A stretch of 64,000 nt of DNA from Pseudomonadota bacterium (GCA_027592275.1 JAQCKF010000013.1:22063-86062), one strand, 5' to 3'. Counted from the first letter of the stretch, positions 44,619 to 54,326 are shown. Notes: generated from the letters alone by a model not told the origin. Translations and numbers: made by a program.

Positions 44619-44972
44619 ATGGATCCAGTAATACTAGAAACTGCCACAGTCGCAATGGCAACATTCTTCGCCACTATCGGACCACTCGATGTGGCTGCCG
44701 TCTATGCGGGATTGACCGCAACAGAGACGCCGAAAAGGCGTCGTGCCATGGCGATTCGCGGCACGCTAATCGCAACTGGCATCCTAGTGCTATTTGCACT
44801 CGTGGGAGAGTTTCTGCTCGCCGGGCTGGGCATTTCCTTGGCGGCTCTGCGCACGGGCGGCGGCATTCTGCTGCTGCTCATTGGCATCGACATGGTTTTT
44901 GCCCGCACCTCTGGCAGCACATCTACAACCGAAGAGGAAGAGGCCGAGGCAAGGGGCAAGGGGCAAGCGTGA
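44619..44972 (+). CDS. MarC-family membrane protein, N-terminal half broken by a 7-bp slippage
   Basis: 117 residues covering the first three MarC helices (ATFFATIGPLDVAAVYAG, LIATGILVLFALVGEFLL, LRTGGGILLLLIGIDMVFA) and the acidic loop TTEEEEAEA. Then the frame shifts into RGKGQA and stops. Taking out one copy of the heptamer at 44948-44967 restores the frame into DIAVFPLATPLIAGPGAMG and gives 215 residues, normal for MarC/YhgN-type proteins of unknown function. So the gene is currently off, by mutation, phase state or error. Confidence 0.8.
   Translation: MDPVILETATVAMATFFATIGPLDVAAVYAGLTATETPKRRRAMAIRGTLIATGILVLFALVGEFLLAGLGISLAALRTGGGILLLLIGIDMVFARTSGSTSTTEEEEAEARGKGQA
44948..44967 (+). 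repeat. Heptanucleotide tandem repeat inside the MarC gene
   Basis: GGCAAGG, GGCAAGG and GGCAAG stand head to tail (2.9 copies). Seven is not a multiple of three, so each copy gained or lost changes the reading frame; two copies would give an intact gene. Confidence 0.85.
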
Positions 44973-45273
44973 CATCGCTGTCTTTCCGCTGGCTACACCA
45001 CTGATCGCAGGACCCGGAGCGATGGGCGCGGTAATCCTTCTCATGGCTAATAGCGAAGGCAACCTCGTTCTCCAGGCTACCGTAGTCGCGTCCTTGCTTG
45101 TCATCATTCTACTCACGTTCATCATGTTATTGCTGGCATCAAAGATTCAACAGCTGTTTGGCGTGACGGGCATGCACGTAGTAACGCGAGTTTTTGGGGT
45201 CTTGCTATCTGCGCTTGCCGTGCAGTTTATATTCGATGGAATCGCGCAAAGCGGCCTACTTTCAGGCGGCTAA
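44951..45273 (+). pseudogene. MarC-family membrane protein, C-terminal half out of frame
   Basis: Reads RDIAVFPLATPLIAGPGAMG, the most conserved MarC block, then helices ILLMANSEGNLVLQATVVASLL, VIILLTFIMLLLASKI and GVLLSALAVQFIFDGI, to a stop at 45273. It has no start of its own; upstream of about 44950 this frame is non-MarC sequence. It is therefore the second half of the gene begun at 44619. Confidence 0.8.
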
Positions 45274-45332
45274 CCCTCTCATCACTGAGTGAGCCTCATT
45301 ATGCAGAAAGAGCAAACCGAGAGGTAAATACC

Positions 45333-45764
45333 ATGCAAGTTAGAATCGCTGAAACCGTAGAAGAACTCAAACTGATCAGCCCAGTGCTGTTGCAACTCAG
45401 ACCGCAATATTCCGAGGACACACTCATAAAGCAGATTCAGTCCCAGCAGGCAGACGGCTATCGCGTCGCCTATGTAGCGGACGCAGAGAATGTTCTCTGT
45501 GTTGCTGGATTTGTTATGGGGCAGAAACTCGCATGGACGAAACATATCTACGTTGACGATCTCATTACCAATGAAGCCCATCGCTCTACTGGCGCCGGGA
45601 AGTTTTTAGTCGACTGGCTCAAAAAATTTGGCATAGACAACGGCTGCCAACAACTTCACTTAGATTCGGGCGTGACGCGCTTCGCTGCCCACCGATTCTA
45701 CTTAAGAGAAGGCTTCAACATCACCAGCCATCATTTCGCGGTTGTAGAACTCAATACTGGTTAG
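45333..45764 (+). CDS. GNAT-family N-acetyltransferase
   Basis: 143 residues of a complete GNAT fold: VRIAETVEELKLISPVLLQLR at the start, IYVDDLITNEAHRSTGAGKFLVDWL with the acetyl-CoA loop RSTGAG (about 80-91), and CQQLHLDSGVTRFAAHRFYLREGFNITSHHF (split) with the usual Tyr/His near the end. Substrate unknown. It stands between the broken MarC gene and rimO. Confidence 0.9.
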   Translation: MQVRIAETVEELKLISPVLLQLRPQYSEDTLIKQIQSQQADGYRVAYVADAENVLCVAGFVMGQKLAWTKHIYVDDLITNEAHRSTGAGKFLVDWLKKFGIDNGCQQLHLDSGVTRFAAHRFYLREGFNITSHHFAVVELNTG

Positions 45765-45847
45765 AGCTGAAGAGAAAGAGAACGCTTAAAGGCGAAAAAC
45801 GAAGCCCCTAAGCAAAAATACAATGTAGCTAAAAGGGATTAGCACAT

Positions 45848-45875
45848 GCCAATTCAGTCCTGAATTGGCTATAAT
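45848..45875 (+). promoter_or_regulatory. Perfect palindrome abutting a -10 box, upstream of rimO
   Basis: GCCAATTCAG and CTGAATTGGC pair around TC (45848-45869), followed at once by TATAAT (45870-45875), 35 bases before the rimO start. The palindrome would cover the -35 region, so it could be an operator. It also resembles the window's other short hairpins. Confidence 0.45.
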
Positions 45876-45910
45876 CCCGCCCCTCAGCATTCACGCAGGC
45901 CTGATCCCAT

Positions 45911-47233
45911 ATGTCATCAAGCAATAAAGTCGGCTTTGTCTCTCTCGGCTGCCCAAAAGCCCTAGTAGATTCCGAACGCATACTCACGCAGCTAAAATCT
46001 GATGGCTACGATATAGTACCCAGCTACAACGACGCAGATTTGGTGATTGTGAACACCTGTGGGTTTATAGACAGCGCGAAACAGGAATCTCTAGACGCGA
46101 TTGGTGAGGCGATTGCCGAAAATGGGAAGGTTCTTGTAACAGGCTGCTTGGGTGCCCAGAAAGAAATTATTACCAATGCACATCCAAAAGTACTAGGAGT
46201 GACCGGTCCTGCCGCCTACGAACAGGTCGTTAATCAGGTCCATAATTTCCTTCCGCAAAATGAGTCCCATGACCCCTTTATCGATCTCGTGCCTGCTCAT
46301 GGAATCAAGCTAACTCCAAGGCATTATGCCTATCTAAAAATATCTGAAGGCTGCAACCATCGCTGCAGTTTCTGCATTATTCCTTCGATGCGCGGCGATC
46401 TTGTTAGTCGACCCGTTGGAGACGTTCTCGATGAAGCCGAAAGACTAGCCAATGCAGGTGTGCGAGAGCTGCTGGTAATCTCGCAAGATACTAGCGCTTA
46501 TGGCGTGGACACTAAATATCAAACTGGTTTTTGGCAGGGCCAGCCGGTTAAGGCGAGCATTCAGGGCCTCTGCGAGGCGCTCGCGCAGCTCGGCATCTGG
46601 GTTAGATTGCACTATGTCTATCCTTACCCCCACGTGGATAAGATCATTCCTTTGATGGCCGAGGGAAAAATATTGCCTTACCTGGACATACCGTTTCAGC
46701 ATGCAAGCCTAAATGTACTGAAGGCAATGAAACGTCCCGCAGCAACAGAAAAGACACTAGATAGGATTCTGAATTGGCGCGAACAATGTCCTGACATCAC
46801 GCTGCGCAGCACCTTCATCGTCGGGTTCCCCGGCGAGACCAATGCCGATTTCGAAGAGCTCCTAGAATTTCTAGAGATTGCTCAATTGGATCGAGTAGGC
46901 TGCTTTCAATATTCAGCTGTAGATGGTGCCGCGGCCAACGAACTTGCCAACCCTGTAGCCGAAGAGCTGAAACAAGAACGCTGGGAACGTTTCATGGCAG
47001 CCCAGCAAGAAATAAGCACGAAAAAGCTACAGGCAAAGATCGGCCAAGTAATCGAAGTGTTAGTGGACGAGGCGAACGCAGAGCAAATTGTCGCGCGATC
47101 TGCAGCAGACGCACCAGAAATAGACGGCAATGTATTCATTCAGCCGGATCGAGATGTCGAGGCGGGTGATTTTATTCAGGTAAAGATTGATGACGCCGAC
47201 GAGTATGATCTCTTTGGCACGCTCGTGCGCTAG
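45911..47233 (+). CDS. rimO: Ribosomal protein uS12 methylthiotransferase RimO
   Basis: Radical-SAM enzyme adding a methylthio group to the conserved Asp of ribosomal protein S12. The 440 residues show the N-terminal UPF0004 domain ([16 protein letters not shown] and [14 protein letters not shown] with cluster Cys, about 7-55), the radical-[18 protein letters not shown] (about 147-161), and a C-terminal TRAM domain ([30 protein letters not shown] split, about 380-410). The 3' end overlaps the convergent propeller gene by four bases. Confidence 0.96.
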   Translation: MSSSNKVGFVSLGCPKALVDSERILTQLKSDGYDIVPSYNDADLVIVNTCGFIDSAKQESLDAIGEAIAENGKVLVTGCLGAQKEIITNAHPKVLGVTGPAAYEQVVNQVHNFLPQNESHDPFIDLVPAHGIKLTPRHYAYLKISEGCNHRCSFCIIPSMRGDLVSRPVGDVLDEAERLANAGVRELLVISQDTSAYGVDTKYQTGFWQGQPVKASIQGLCEALAQLGIWVRLHYVYPYPHVDKIIPLMAEGKILPYLDIPFQHASLNVLKAMKRPAATEKTLDRILNWREQCPDITLRSTFIVGFPGETNADFEELLEFLEIAQLDRVGCFQYSAVDGAAANELANPVAEELKQERWERFMAAQQEISTKKLQAKIGQVIEVLVDEANAEQIVARSAADAPEIDGNVFIQPDRDVEAGDFIQVKIDDADEYDLFGTLVR

Positions 47234-48246
47234 TAACTAACCGTCTTCCTCAGCACTAGCGGCGAATAGCCAATTCCATCCGGCGCATTGCCCGTTGCAT
47301 ATTCACCGAGTATTTCTTGGGTCAGACTATTCACGACCAGCACTTTGTTTTGCCCGGACAGCGATACGAATAGTGTTCGGTCGTCGGGATACAGGGTGAC
47401 GCCCTGTGGCTGTGCGCCAGCTAGATCAATCTTGCCCATTTCAGTGCCCGAATTCACATCGAAGAAACGCAGCTGTTCATTGCCAAGATCTGGCATAACG
47501 GCGTATTTTTCATCATCGGTAAGTAAGATGCGATACGGCCAGGAGAAGCCACTCCACTGCTGGCTAATCTCGCCGCTTGCTACAGAAATAACTGATACCA
47601 CTTCTTCATCGTTGCTGCCTACCCACACCTCGTCGCCGCGCTTGTTTGTAGCGATCGCCTCAGGACGATCAGGTACATCTAGCGTCTTCAGAAGCTGCCC
47701 ACTCACTACGTCTATAACAGAGACACTATTAGCAGAACCATTACTCGTGTAGGCAGTTGCCCCATCCTCCGACAGCGCCACCATGTGAGAACCGCTTTGC
47801 CCAGTATCGATATTCCGTACTATTTCACCTTCGTGAAAATCCACTATAACGAGTTGCTGGCTTGCTTCCGAGGTAACTATAACCTCTTTCTGACTAGGCA
47901 GAAAAAGTATGCCGTGGGGCCTAGGGTAGTCATGCAAACTTATGGTTCGAGCGACGAGCAATTCCTCAACATCGAAAACGGTGAGGCTGCCGCCGCCGCT
48001 GTAGTCTGTTCCTATCGCCCAGCGACCATCATCGCTCACAACTAATTCATGAGGTCCACGTCCGGTTGGTAATGTTGCAAGGATTTCCCCAGAGCCTAGA
48101 TCGATAAAGTTCGCGTCGTGCCCACTCTTATTCAGAGTGATGAGTGTGCCGCGCAAGCTCTGCGGGAACTCCGCAAAAGCGGCGGGTGCTGCACAGATAC
48201 CAGACAGCATGACGAATAAACATGACAATATTGTAGTGATTCTCAT
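47230..48246 (-). CDS. Secreted YVTN-type beta-propeller protein
   Basis: 338 residues from the ATG at 48246 (a TTG precedes it). Signal peptide [22 protein letters not shown]. Seven-blade repeats with the YVTN pattern: [112 protein letters not shown] (each partial). Often linked with PQQ or cytochrome systems, but no enzyme site is evident here. The ends of it and rimO overlap tail to tail. Confidence 0.87.
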   Translation of the reverse strand: MRITTILSCLFVMLSGICAAPAAFAEFPQSLRGTLITLNKSGHDANFIDLGSGEILATLPTGRGPHELVVSDDGRWAIGTDYSGGGSLTVFDVEELLVARTISLHDYPRPHGILFLPSQKEVIVTSEASQQLVIVDFHEGEIVRNIDTGQSGSHMVALSEDGATAYTSNGSANSVSVIDVVSGQLLKTLDVPDRPEAIATNKRGDEVWVGSNDEEVVSVISVASGEISQQWSGFSWPYRILLTDDEKYAVMPDLGNEQLRFFDVNSGTEMGKIDLAGAQPQGVTLYPDDRTLFVSLSGQNKVLVVNSLTQEILGEYATGNAPDGIGYSPLVLRKTVSY

Positions 48247-48541
48247 CAATAATCCACTTCCTATTTGGCTAGGCGACGATCCGATAAATTCGTCACTAAG
48301 CGGTAACAGATAGTCAGAGTTTGCGTCATTCCCCTTAAGTCTTACAGTACTTTAAGGCACTTAATCGGATTTTATGCGATTTTGTGACCTCGCCTAAACT
48401 TGTTTATCACAGAGAAGGCATTAGTCACTTCACTCGTACAACTCCACACGCGGTTGACTAGCTGCCTAACCTCATAGCAGTGAAGGTAGTTGAGCAATAA
48501 ACTTAGTACTTATTTATTCTTGTTTTAGAAAGGAAACTCTT

Positions 48542-49708
48542 ATGCAATTACTAAAACGAATCTGCTTCGCGCTAGTCTATTCGTCACTGTCCTCTATCGC
48601 GAGCGCTGATACTCTGGACAATGCGCAAGCTGTTTTCGATTTCGCCGAAGCTGCCTACCCTGAGCTACTAAGCCCTGCCGCTCCTGAAATTCAAGAAATC
48701 CAAGGCTTCTACGTCCGGCTCTACACCGATACGGGTATCTATCTGGGAGTGCAAGGAGATAACGTGTATGCAATTGGTGGTGCGGTTGGTCCCGACTTAG
48801 TTTCCGTGGGAAAAATTAGCTCGCTGATAGCAGTAAACGACACAGACATCACCGACTTATTACTAACAAATCGGCGCGAAGAATGTAGCTACTACGCAGA
48901 GAACCGCTTTTCGAATGTTTCCGACATCAAGCGCAGCATGCAATTCATGGGAAGTATCACAATAACCGTTGAAGGCAGCGAATGCGTACTAGTAAGCAAT
49001 AGCATACCAAACCACGACTTCAATGATGCAACTGCCGCCTTCGCTATCCAAGTCAGCGAAGTTAGCGCCGAATTCAAAATTCCCACAGAACCCGCATTCG
49101 CCTCATCCGCCACGCCAATTTCGCTTGCTACAGACAATGCTGTATTTCTAAATGGTGTTAAGTTAGATCTCTTAGCGGCAGGATGTTTTGGTGTAGGCGA
49201 TGGCAACATCGGCTGTAACGACATCGACCAGCCTTGGCGCTATGATCCTATGAGTCCGCTTACTATGTTCGGCACCGATGCCAACAATGCGCATCCACAG
49301 CCAGACGGCACCTATCACTATCACGGAAATCCGAAGGCCTTGTTCGATCAGAATGCGATGTCCCAATCGCCAGTGATTGGCTTTGCTGCCGATGGGTTTC
49401 CCATTTTCGGCAGCTACATCGATGATAACGGACAGATTCGCACCGTAACTAGTAGCTTTCAATTGCTCAGTGGTAGTCGCCCTAGCTCAGCAGATGATCC
49501 CGGCGGCATCTATGACGGCACTTTCGTAGATGACCATGAATACGTATCTGGTAGCGGCGATCTCGATGAGTGCAACGGAATGATGCGCGACGGCTCTTAC
49601 GGTTACTACGTCACCGATGCCTATCCTTGGGTACTAGCCTGCTTTAAGGGGACTCCAGATTCCTCCTTCGATAAGGCCGGCGGAGGCGGTGGACCGCCCC
49701 CTCCATAA
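48542..49708 (+). CDS. Secreted YHYH-domain protein
   Basis: 388 residues with signal peptide ICFALVYSSLSSIASAD and AAAGGAAA-like ribosome site upstream. An N-terminal module (about 22-100, AQAVFDFAEAAYPELL and GIYLGVQGDNVYAIGG) resembles bacterial surface-layer-associated repeats. The YHYH domain (about 200-385) has DGTYHYHGNPKALF, IGFAADGFPIFGSY and DECNGMMRDGSYGYYVTDAYPW, ending in a Gly/Pro-rich tail GGGGGPPPP. The conserved His/Tyr/Asp suggests metal binding; function unproven. Confidence 0.87.
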   Translation: MQLLKRICFALVYSSLSSIASADTLDNAQAVFDFAEAAYPELLSPAAPEIQEIQGFYVRLYTDTGIYLGVQGDNVYAIGGAVGPDLVSVGKISSLIAVNDTDITDLLLTNRREECSYYAENRFSNVSDIKRSMQFMGSITITVEGSECVLVSNSIPNHDFNDATAAFAIQVSEVSAEFKIPTEPAFASSATPISLATDNAVFLNGVKLDLLAAGCFGVGDGNIGCNDIDQPWRYDPMSPLTMFGTDANNAHPQPDGTYHYHGNPKALFDQNAMSQSPVIGFAADGFPIFGSYIDDNGQIRTVTSSFQLLSGSRPSSADDPGGIYDGTFVDDHEYVSGSGDLDECNGMMRDGSYGYYVTDAYPWVLACFKGTPDSSFDKAGGGGGPPPP

Positions 49709-49715
49709 CCGGCAC

Positions 49716-49756
49716 AAAGCTTATGACGCTGGTAATTAATCCACGTCATAAGCTTT
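49716..49756. terminator. Bidirectional terminator hairpin after the YHYH gene
   Basis: Thirteen-bp arms AAAGCTTATGACG and CGTCATAAGCTTT enclose a 15-base loop, with Ts then CC after the plus-strand arm. It lies between the convergent YHYH gene and the DUF1761-like stub. Confidence 0.6.
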
Positions 49757-49776
49757 TCCTATACTCGCGAGTGCCT

Positions 49777-49893
49777 CTAAAGAACCGCATGGCACAACAT
49801 CATCGGTGAAAACCAAAATGCTCCGAGACCAAAGCTTAAAATTGCGCTAATGCCAACAGTCAACCAATTCACATGTATTGTCAGTTCACCCAT
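49777..49893 (-). pseudogene. Stub of a DUF1761-type membrane protein
   Basis: Only about 38 residues. It begins ELTIHVNWLTVGISAILSFGLGAFWFSPMM and then stops soon after, at AVL. The NWL...LGA.W(F/Y)SP pattern is the N-terminus of DUF1761 proteins, which should carry on for about 100 residues with three more helices. No continuation is readable downstream. I take it as a remnant; a genuine single-helix peptide is the alternative. Confidence 0.5.
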
Positions 49894-50074
49894 CTCTATT
49901 CTCCAACGTCTTGTTATTATTTCTTCTATTGAACAATCCAGTTTGAGCATCTCGCTATCTACAGCACCGATGAACAAGCTTTCTAGCGGAATCTGATTCC
50001 AAGCCTAGCGAGGCCGTAAAAAAGAAAGTAGTCTAACGGCCTACCTATGAGTCTAATCGCCTGAGGATATTCCT

Positions 50075-51679
50075 ATGCTGCCATCGCGCCTGTTTATCGC
50101 ACTGCTGCTCTCCCTGCTCGCCTCTACAAGTCTCGCGCAAACAGCCCCCGGCGCACCGTTTACCGGCCTGAAAGCCGAGATGGCTAGCAGCATCGAGGCC
50201 AAGGCAAAGATGACGCAGGAAATCATCGACACCCTCTTCTCATTCTCCGAGTTAGGGTTTCAAGAGTTTGAGACCCAGCGCTATCTCACCGAACTACTCG
50301 CCGCTAACGACTTCGATATCGAACTTGGCGTCTCCAATATTCCCTCATCTTGGTGGGCGAGCTGGGGTAGCGGCGAACCAGTTATCGCTCTAGGCTCTGA
50401 TGTCGATGGCATTCCACGTGCTTCACAAATGCCTGGAGTCGCCTACCGACAGCCGATGATCGAAGGGGCGCCTGGTCATGGCGAAGGGCATAACTCTGGA
50501 CAGGCAGTTAACATCGTAGCGGCACTTGCAGTAAAAGAAATTATGGAGCGAGAGAACCTGCCGGGCACTATAGTGTTATGGCCAGGCATCGCCGAGGAAT
50601 TATTGGCTACCAAGGCCTGGTATGCGCGCGACGGACTATTCGATGGCGTAGACGCCGTCCTCTTTACCCATGTATCAAACAATATGAATGTGAGCTGGGG
50701 CGATGCGAGAGGCACCGGTTTAGTTTCAGTAGAATATCTCTTTGATGGTGTCGCTGCCCACGGCGCTGGCGACCCTTGGAAAGGCCGAAGCGCGCTCGAT
50801 GCGGTAGAAATAATGAACGTAGGATGGAACTTCCGCCGCGAGCACCTACATCCCCTGCAACGCTCTCACTATGTAATTAGCAACGGCGGCGACCAGCCTA
50901 ACGTGGTGCCCTCTTTTGCGAGCGTCTGGTACTTCATACGTGAAATCACCGCAGAAAACATCATGGAGAATTTCGCTACACTGCAGCGCGTTGCCGAAGG
51001 CGCGGCGATGATGACCGACACAACCGTTAGCAGGAAAATAGTCGGTGCCGCTTGGCCGCGACATTTCAATCGACCCATCGCACTTGCCATGGATAAAAAT
51101 ATCAAGGCCGTAGGTTTACCCACTTGGTCAGAAGACGACCAACGCTTTGCCAAAGCGTTGCAGACACTAATGGGTTCGGACAATCCGCAGGGCCTCGCCA
51201 CTGATCTTTCCGGTATAGCCGAGCCTCTTGAAACTCCCGTATCTGGAGGCTCAGATGATATCGGCGACATTTCCTGGAATGTGCCAACTGTCACCTTGCG
51301 CTACCCTGCGAATGTGAGCGGTTTACAAGGGCATCATTGGTCGAGCGCGATGGCCATGGCTACGCCGATTGCTCATAAGGGTGCCACCGCGGGCGCTAAG
51401 GTTGTTGCAGCTACTATGCTGGACCTGATTCAAGATCCTTCGCTGGTGAGTGATGCTCAAGCCTACTTCGATGATGTGCAGACCGCTGAAGTACAGTACG
51501 AGCCCTTCATCGGTCCGGACGATGAACCAGCCATCGAGAAGAATGCCGAGATCATGGCCCAGTTTAAGCCGCGTTTAGAGGAGCTGTATTATGATGCGTC
51601 CAGATTCGACACCTATCTGGATCAACTCGGCATCGAGTATCCACAATTGGAACCCAACCTAATCCAGCGCAATCAATAG
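50075..51679 (+). CDS. Secreted M20-family amidohydrolase, AbgB-like
   Basis: 534 residues with signal peptide LFIALLLSLLASTSLAQ. Peptidase M20/amidohydrolase motifs: ALGSDVDGIPRASQM (about 107-121), EGHNSGQAVNIVAALAV with metal His (about 145-161), the catalytic Glu pair in LWPGIAEELLATK (about 175-187), AAHGAGDPWKGRSALDA (about 230-246) and a C-terminal GLQGHHWSSAMAMATPIAHKG. It resembles the large subunit of p-aminobenzoyl-glutamate hydrolase but is exported. It deacylates an N-acyl amino acid or peptide; exact substrate unknown. Confidence 0.9.
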   Translation: MLPSRLFIALLLSLLASTSLAQTAPGAPFTGLKAEMASSIEAKAKMTQEIIDTLFSFSELGFQEFETQRYLTELLAANDFDIELGVSNIPSSWWASWGSGEPVIALGSDVDGIPRASQMPGVAYRQPMIEGAPGHGEGHNSGQAVNIVAALAVKEIMERENLPGTIVLWPGIAEELLATKAWYARDGLFDGVDAVLFTHVSNNMNVSWGDARGTGLVSVEYLFDGVAAHGAGDPWKGRSALDAVEIMNVGWNFRREHLHPLQRSHYVISNGGDQPNVVPSFASVWYFIREITAENIMENFATLQRVAEGAAMMTDTTVSRKIVGAAWPRHFNRPIALAMDKNIKAVGLPTWSEDDQRFAKALQTLMGSDNPQGLATDLSGIAEPLETPVSGGSDDIGDISWNVPTVTLRYPANVSGLQGHHWSSAMAMATPIAHKGATAGAKVVAATMLDLIQDPSLVSDAQAYFDDVQTAEVQYEPFIGPDDEPAIEKNAEIMAQFKPRLEELYYDASRFDTYLDQLGIEYPQLEPNLIQRNQ

Positions 51680-51736
51680 ACTACTCGTGTTTTCATCATT
51701 TGCAGCAGATTGTTCCGTCGCAGTAGCGCTTGCATC

Positions 51737-52414
51737 ATGCGCAGAGCCTCTACACTAATGCTAAACAGCGGCAGATTGTTTTTCTGTTCTCGACTCTTCG
51801 CCCTGCCTGCGCTGCTGTTGGCTGGAGCCTGCCTCGCGCAGTCCGATTCGCAATCAATAGTCAGCGAAGTAGACTTGACTAGAGCGAAGCAGGAATACCG
51901 GACTTCCAAACCAAGAGAGCTAACTGTACTCACCCAGACACTCTCCACAGAACAGATCGACAGGGCCGTTCTAAATAGATTGATGCAAGAAATAAACTCT
52001 GAGCCTGCGAACACCAAATCCCGCATCGGGATCAACGACAGTCAGCTACAGGAATTATTCATCACCATTTCCAATGCCCGTGGCTTCATCAACGGCAGCG
52101 AAATGGCCAACGTACGTGCCATGTGCGCTGCATGGCATGATTCCAGCAATCGCGGTGAGGCACGAGTAGCCGAAGCGCTAGTCGCCTACAAGGCGCGCGA
52201 GCAGCTTACCCAGACATTCATAGCGAAGTACTATTCAGTCGTGTTATTTGATATCGAGGCTATTCTGGATGAACAGTCCCTACCCCTATTCCGCGCCTAT
52301 ATGCATGATAGGCGTAGAAGATTAGCCAATGCCGGGATGACATCCTGGGGGTCTCCAGTACAGAATATTCGCGCTGGCACTGATACTATTGATTTCCATT
52401 GCCGCACAAACTAG
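51737..52414 (+). CDS. Exported protein of unknown function
   Basis: The frame opens at TTG 51710; the ATG at 51737 (or 51758) fits better. About 225 residues with an N-terminal signal (LFALPALLLAGACLAQ); LAGAC could be a weak lipobox. The rest is helical and charged (LTVLTQTLSTEQIDRAVLNRLMQEI, EALVAYKAREQLTQTFIAKYYSVVLFDIEAIL partial) with one Cys in VRAMCAAWH. I do not recognise it. It follows the amidohydrolase by about 55 bases and precedes the crotonase, maybe one transcript. Confidence 0.65.
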   Translation: MRRASTLMLNSGRLFFCSRLFALPALLLAGACLAQSDSQSIVSEVDLTRAKQEYRTSKPRELTVLTQTLSTEQIDRAVLNRLMQEINSEPANTKSRIGINDSQLQELFITISNARGFINGSEMANVRAMCAAWHDSSNRGEARVAEALVAYKAREQLTQTFIAKYYSVVLFDIEAILDEQSLPLFRAYMHDRRRRLANAGMTSWGSPVQNIRAGTDTIDFHCRTN

Positions 52415-52436
52415 AAATTACCATTGGAGTTAAGTT

Positions 52437-53306
52437 GTGAGTTATAAGTGTTTTGAAGTTTCCGTTGAAAACAAGATCGCCCATATAGTTCTGAATCGCC
52501 CCGAAAAAAGAAACAGCATGATTCCTGAATTCTGGGATGAATTACCCGCGATCATTGAAGAGCTCGATGCGAATGCTGAAGCGCGAGTTATTGTTATATC
52601 TTCTACCGGCCCTCATTTTACAGCCGGCATCGACACGGCCGTGTTCAGCAACAATGCAGAGCCAAGTGCTGACCCAATTGTCGCTGAGAAACAAAGACGC
52701 ACTCATGGAGCGAAGCTCTACGACACTGTCGATTACCTACAGCAGGCCTTCACCTGCCTTGAAGAATGCAGGGTGCCGGTGCTCGCAGCCATTCAGGGTG
52801 GCGTTATTGGTGGTGGCGTAGACCTGATCACCGCCTGCGATATGCGTTATATGACAGAGAAAAGTTTTCTCACCATATTCGAAATTAATATTGGCATGAC
52901 CGCCGACGTTGGCACCTTTCCGCGCATAACAAAGCTACTGCCTGAGGGAGTGGTAAAGGAACTCGCCTACACAGGGCGCCGAATGTCTGCCTCTGAAGCG
53001 AAATCATTAGGTTTCGTAAACGAGATATTTCCAGACCAAGAGTCCCTGCTTGAGGGCGTCATGAAGATAGCGCAGCAGATAGCAAGCAAAGCACCTCTAG
53101 CAATCTATGGAAGCAAACGTATCATCAACTACTCACGGGATCACAGCACGGCTGACAGCCTCGACTACATTGGTATCTGGAATGCCAGCATGCTGCAGAA
53201 TGCCGAAATCATGGAAGCGATGACAGCAGCGGCGGAAAAACGTCCAGCAGAATTTGTCGACATCCCCAAGAAAAGAAGAAAGATGGGGTCTGGCATAGTC
53301 GACTAG
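52437..53306 (+). CDS. Crotonase-family enoyl-CoA hydratase/isomerase
   Basis: 289 residues from a GTG with GGAG upstream. Crotonase motifs: HIVLNRPEKRNSMIPEFWDEL (split), the oxyanion Gly in FTAGIDTAVF (about 61-70), AIQGGVIGGGVDLITACDMRY (about 118-138), and EINIGMTADVGTFPRITKLLP (about 148-168). The Asp in MTADVG and Glu in FEINIG match dienoyl-CoA isomerases (ECH1-like) better than simple hydratases. C-terminal basic tail PKKRRKMGSG. Acts in beta-oxidation of unsaturated acyl-CoAs. Confidence 0.92.
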   Translation: MSYKCFEVSVENKIAHIVLNRPEKRNSMIPEFWDELPAIIEELDANAEARVIVISSTGPHFTAGIDTAVFSNNAEPSADPIVAEKQRRTHGAKLYDTVDYLQQAFTCLEECRVPVLAAIQGGVIGGGVDLITACDMRYMTEKSFLTIFEINIGMTADVGTFPRITKLLPEGVVKELAYTGRRMSASEAKSLGFVNEIFPDQESLLEGVMKIAQQIASKAPLAIYGSKRIINYSRDHSTADSLDYIGIWNASMLQNAEIMEAMTAAAEKRPAEFVDIPKKRRKMGSGIVD

Positions 53307-53328
53307 AGCCAGATCAGATTGTCAGGCT

Positions 53329-54326
53329 CTACCCTACTAGAAATGAATCTAGCATCACTTCCACAAACGCCGCTCCCAACCATGCAAGCGGCGGAATAAA
53401 AATATAGAAAAGGAATCGTGAGAATATCGAAATATCCATTGGCCAGGTTCGCGTATGTTGCAGCTGATCCCGCCGTGCCAACAAGCCATTCAGTCTCACC
53501 AATGAATCGTTGTCCAACTCCGTCGAGGTGAGTTGAATTTCGGTATTGATAGCGCTCAGTGCTTGCGCCTTCTCTGTGCGAATATTTTTCCGAATCGTCC
53601 AAGTTGGTAAAATGACGACTATAATCGCGGCGGGTATGCCCACATACAGCCCGTTTGCGTAATTTACCCACTGAAACTCACGGTCCAATGACTGCAGTAT
53701 GCTCATTGCCAGCGCTCCAGCTACCATTAAGAATTGACTAAGCACTGCTCTACCAAATCCATTCAGTCTATCCAAGTCATAGATGTTAACTCTGACAGAT
53801 TTCCCATATTGATAAAGCAACACGTCATCGTTAAAAACGAAAAATAATGTAACCGCTATAGTCAACCACATGAATATTTGACCAAAAGCTGAGGCAATAC
53901 TCGTGGCAAAAATTGCTGATGTGGGATCAAAGCTAAGTGAGCTTGGATTGATGCTTGCGAAGATGACAAATATCACACCTGTGACAAATGCAATCGGCCA
54001 ATATTTAGCGAATTTATATCAACTATTTTCTAACTCGGCTGTGCTCAGCATCTGACTTCGAATATCTGTAAATAGTAATCTGCTCGAGCGTATCCACGCT
54101 GTGTACCACATCAACAAACCAGCAGGAAGAAAGGTGAAAATCACAAACCCACCCATGATCTCCAGCGGCCTATTCCACAGGGTGTATTCTGGTATCGCCT
54201 TGAATCCACCCGCACTCACAAAAAAATAAATAGGGGAATACCAACAAATGCGCCAACAGTGGGAACTGGATAGCTAAATCACTTAATGGCGTATTCGATC
54301 AACCGGACGGGTGCAGGGGTGGACAT
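53329..54326 (-). pseudogene. Decayed membrane-protein gene with three lesions
   Basis: Read from ATG 54326: after 15 codons (MSTPAPVRLIEYAIK) a TGA (54279-54281) intervenes. The frame then goes on as FSYPVPTVGAFVGIPLFIF and meets a run of seven As (54220-54226, Ts in the gene); adding one T puts it in frame with VSAGGFKAIPEYTLWNRPLEI. A second TGA ends LENS at 54019. Thereafter the same frame continues YKFAKYWPIAFVTGVIF to a stop at 53329. Restored, it would be about 332 residues with several membrane helices and a helical linker. Two sub-frames remain (53329-53976 and 54019-54219). Family not recognised. Confidence 0.7.

Noticed and set aside
54019..54281. TGA read as selenocysteine or Trp in the decayed membrane gene
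   Set aside because: TGA ends other genes here normally, and a frameshift in the same gene points to decay.
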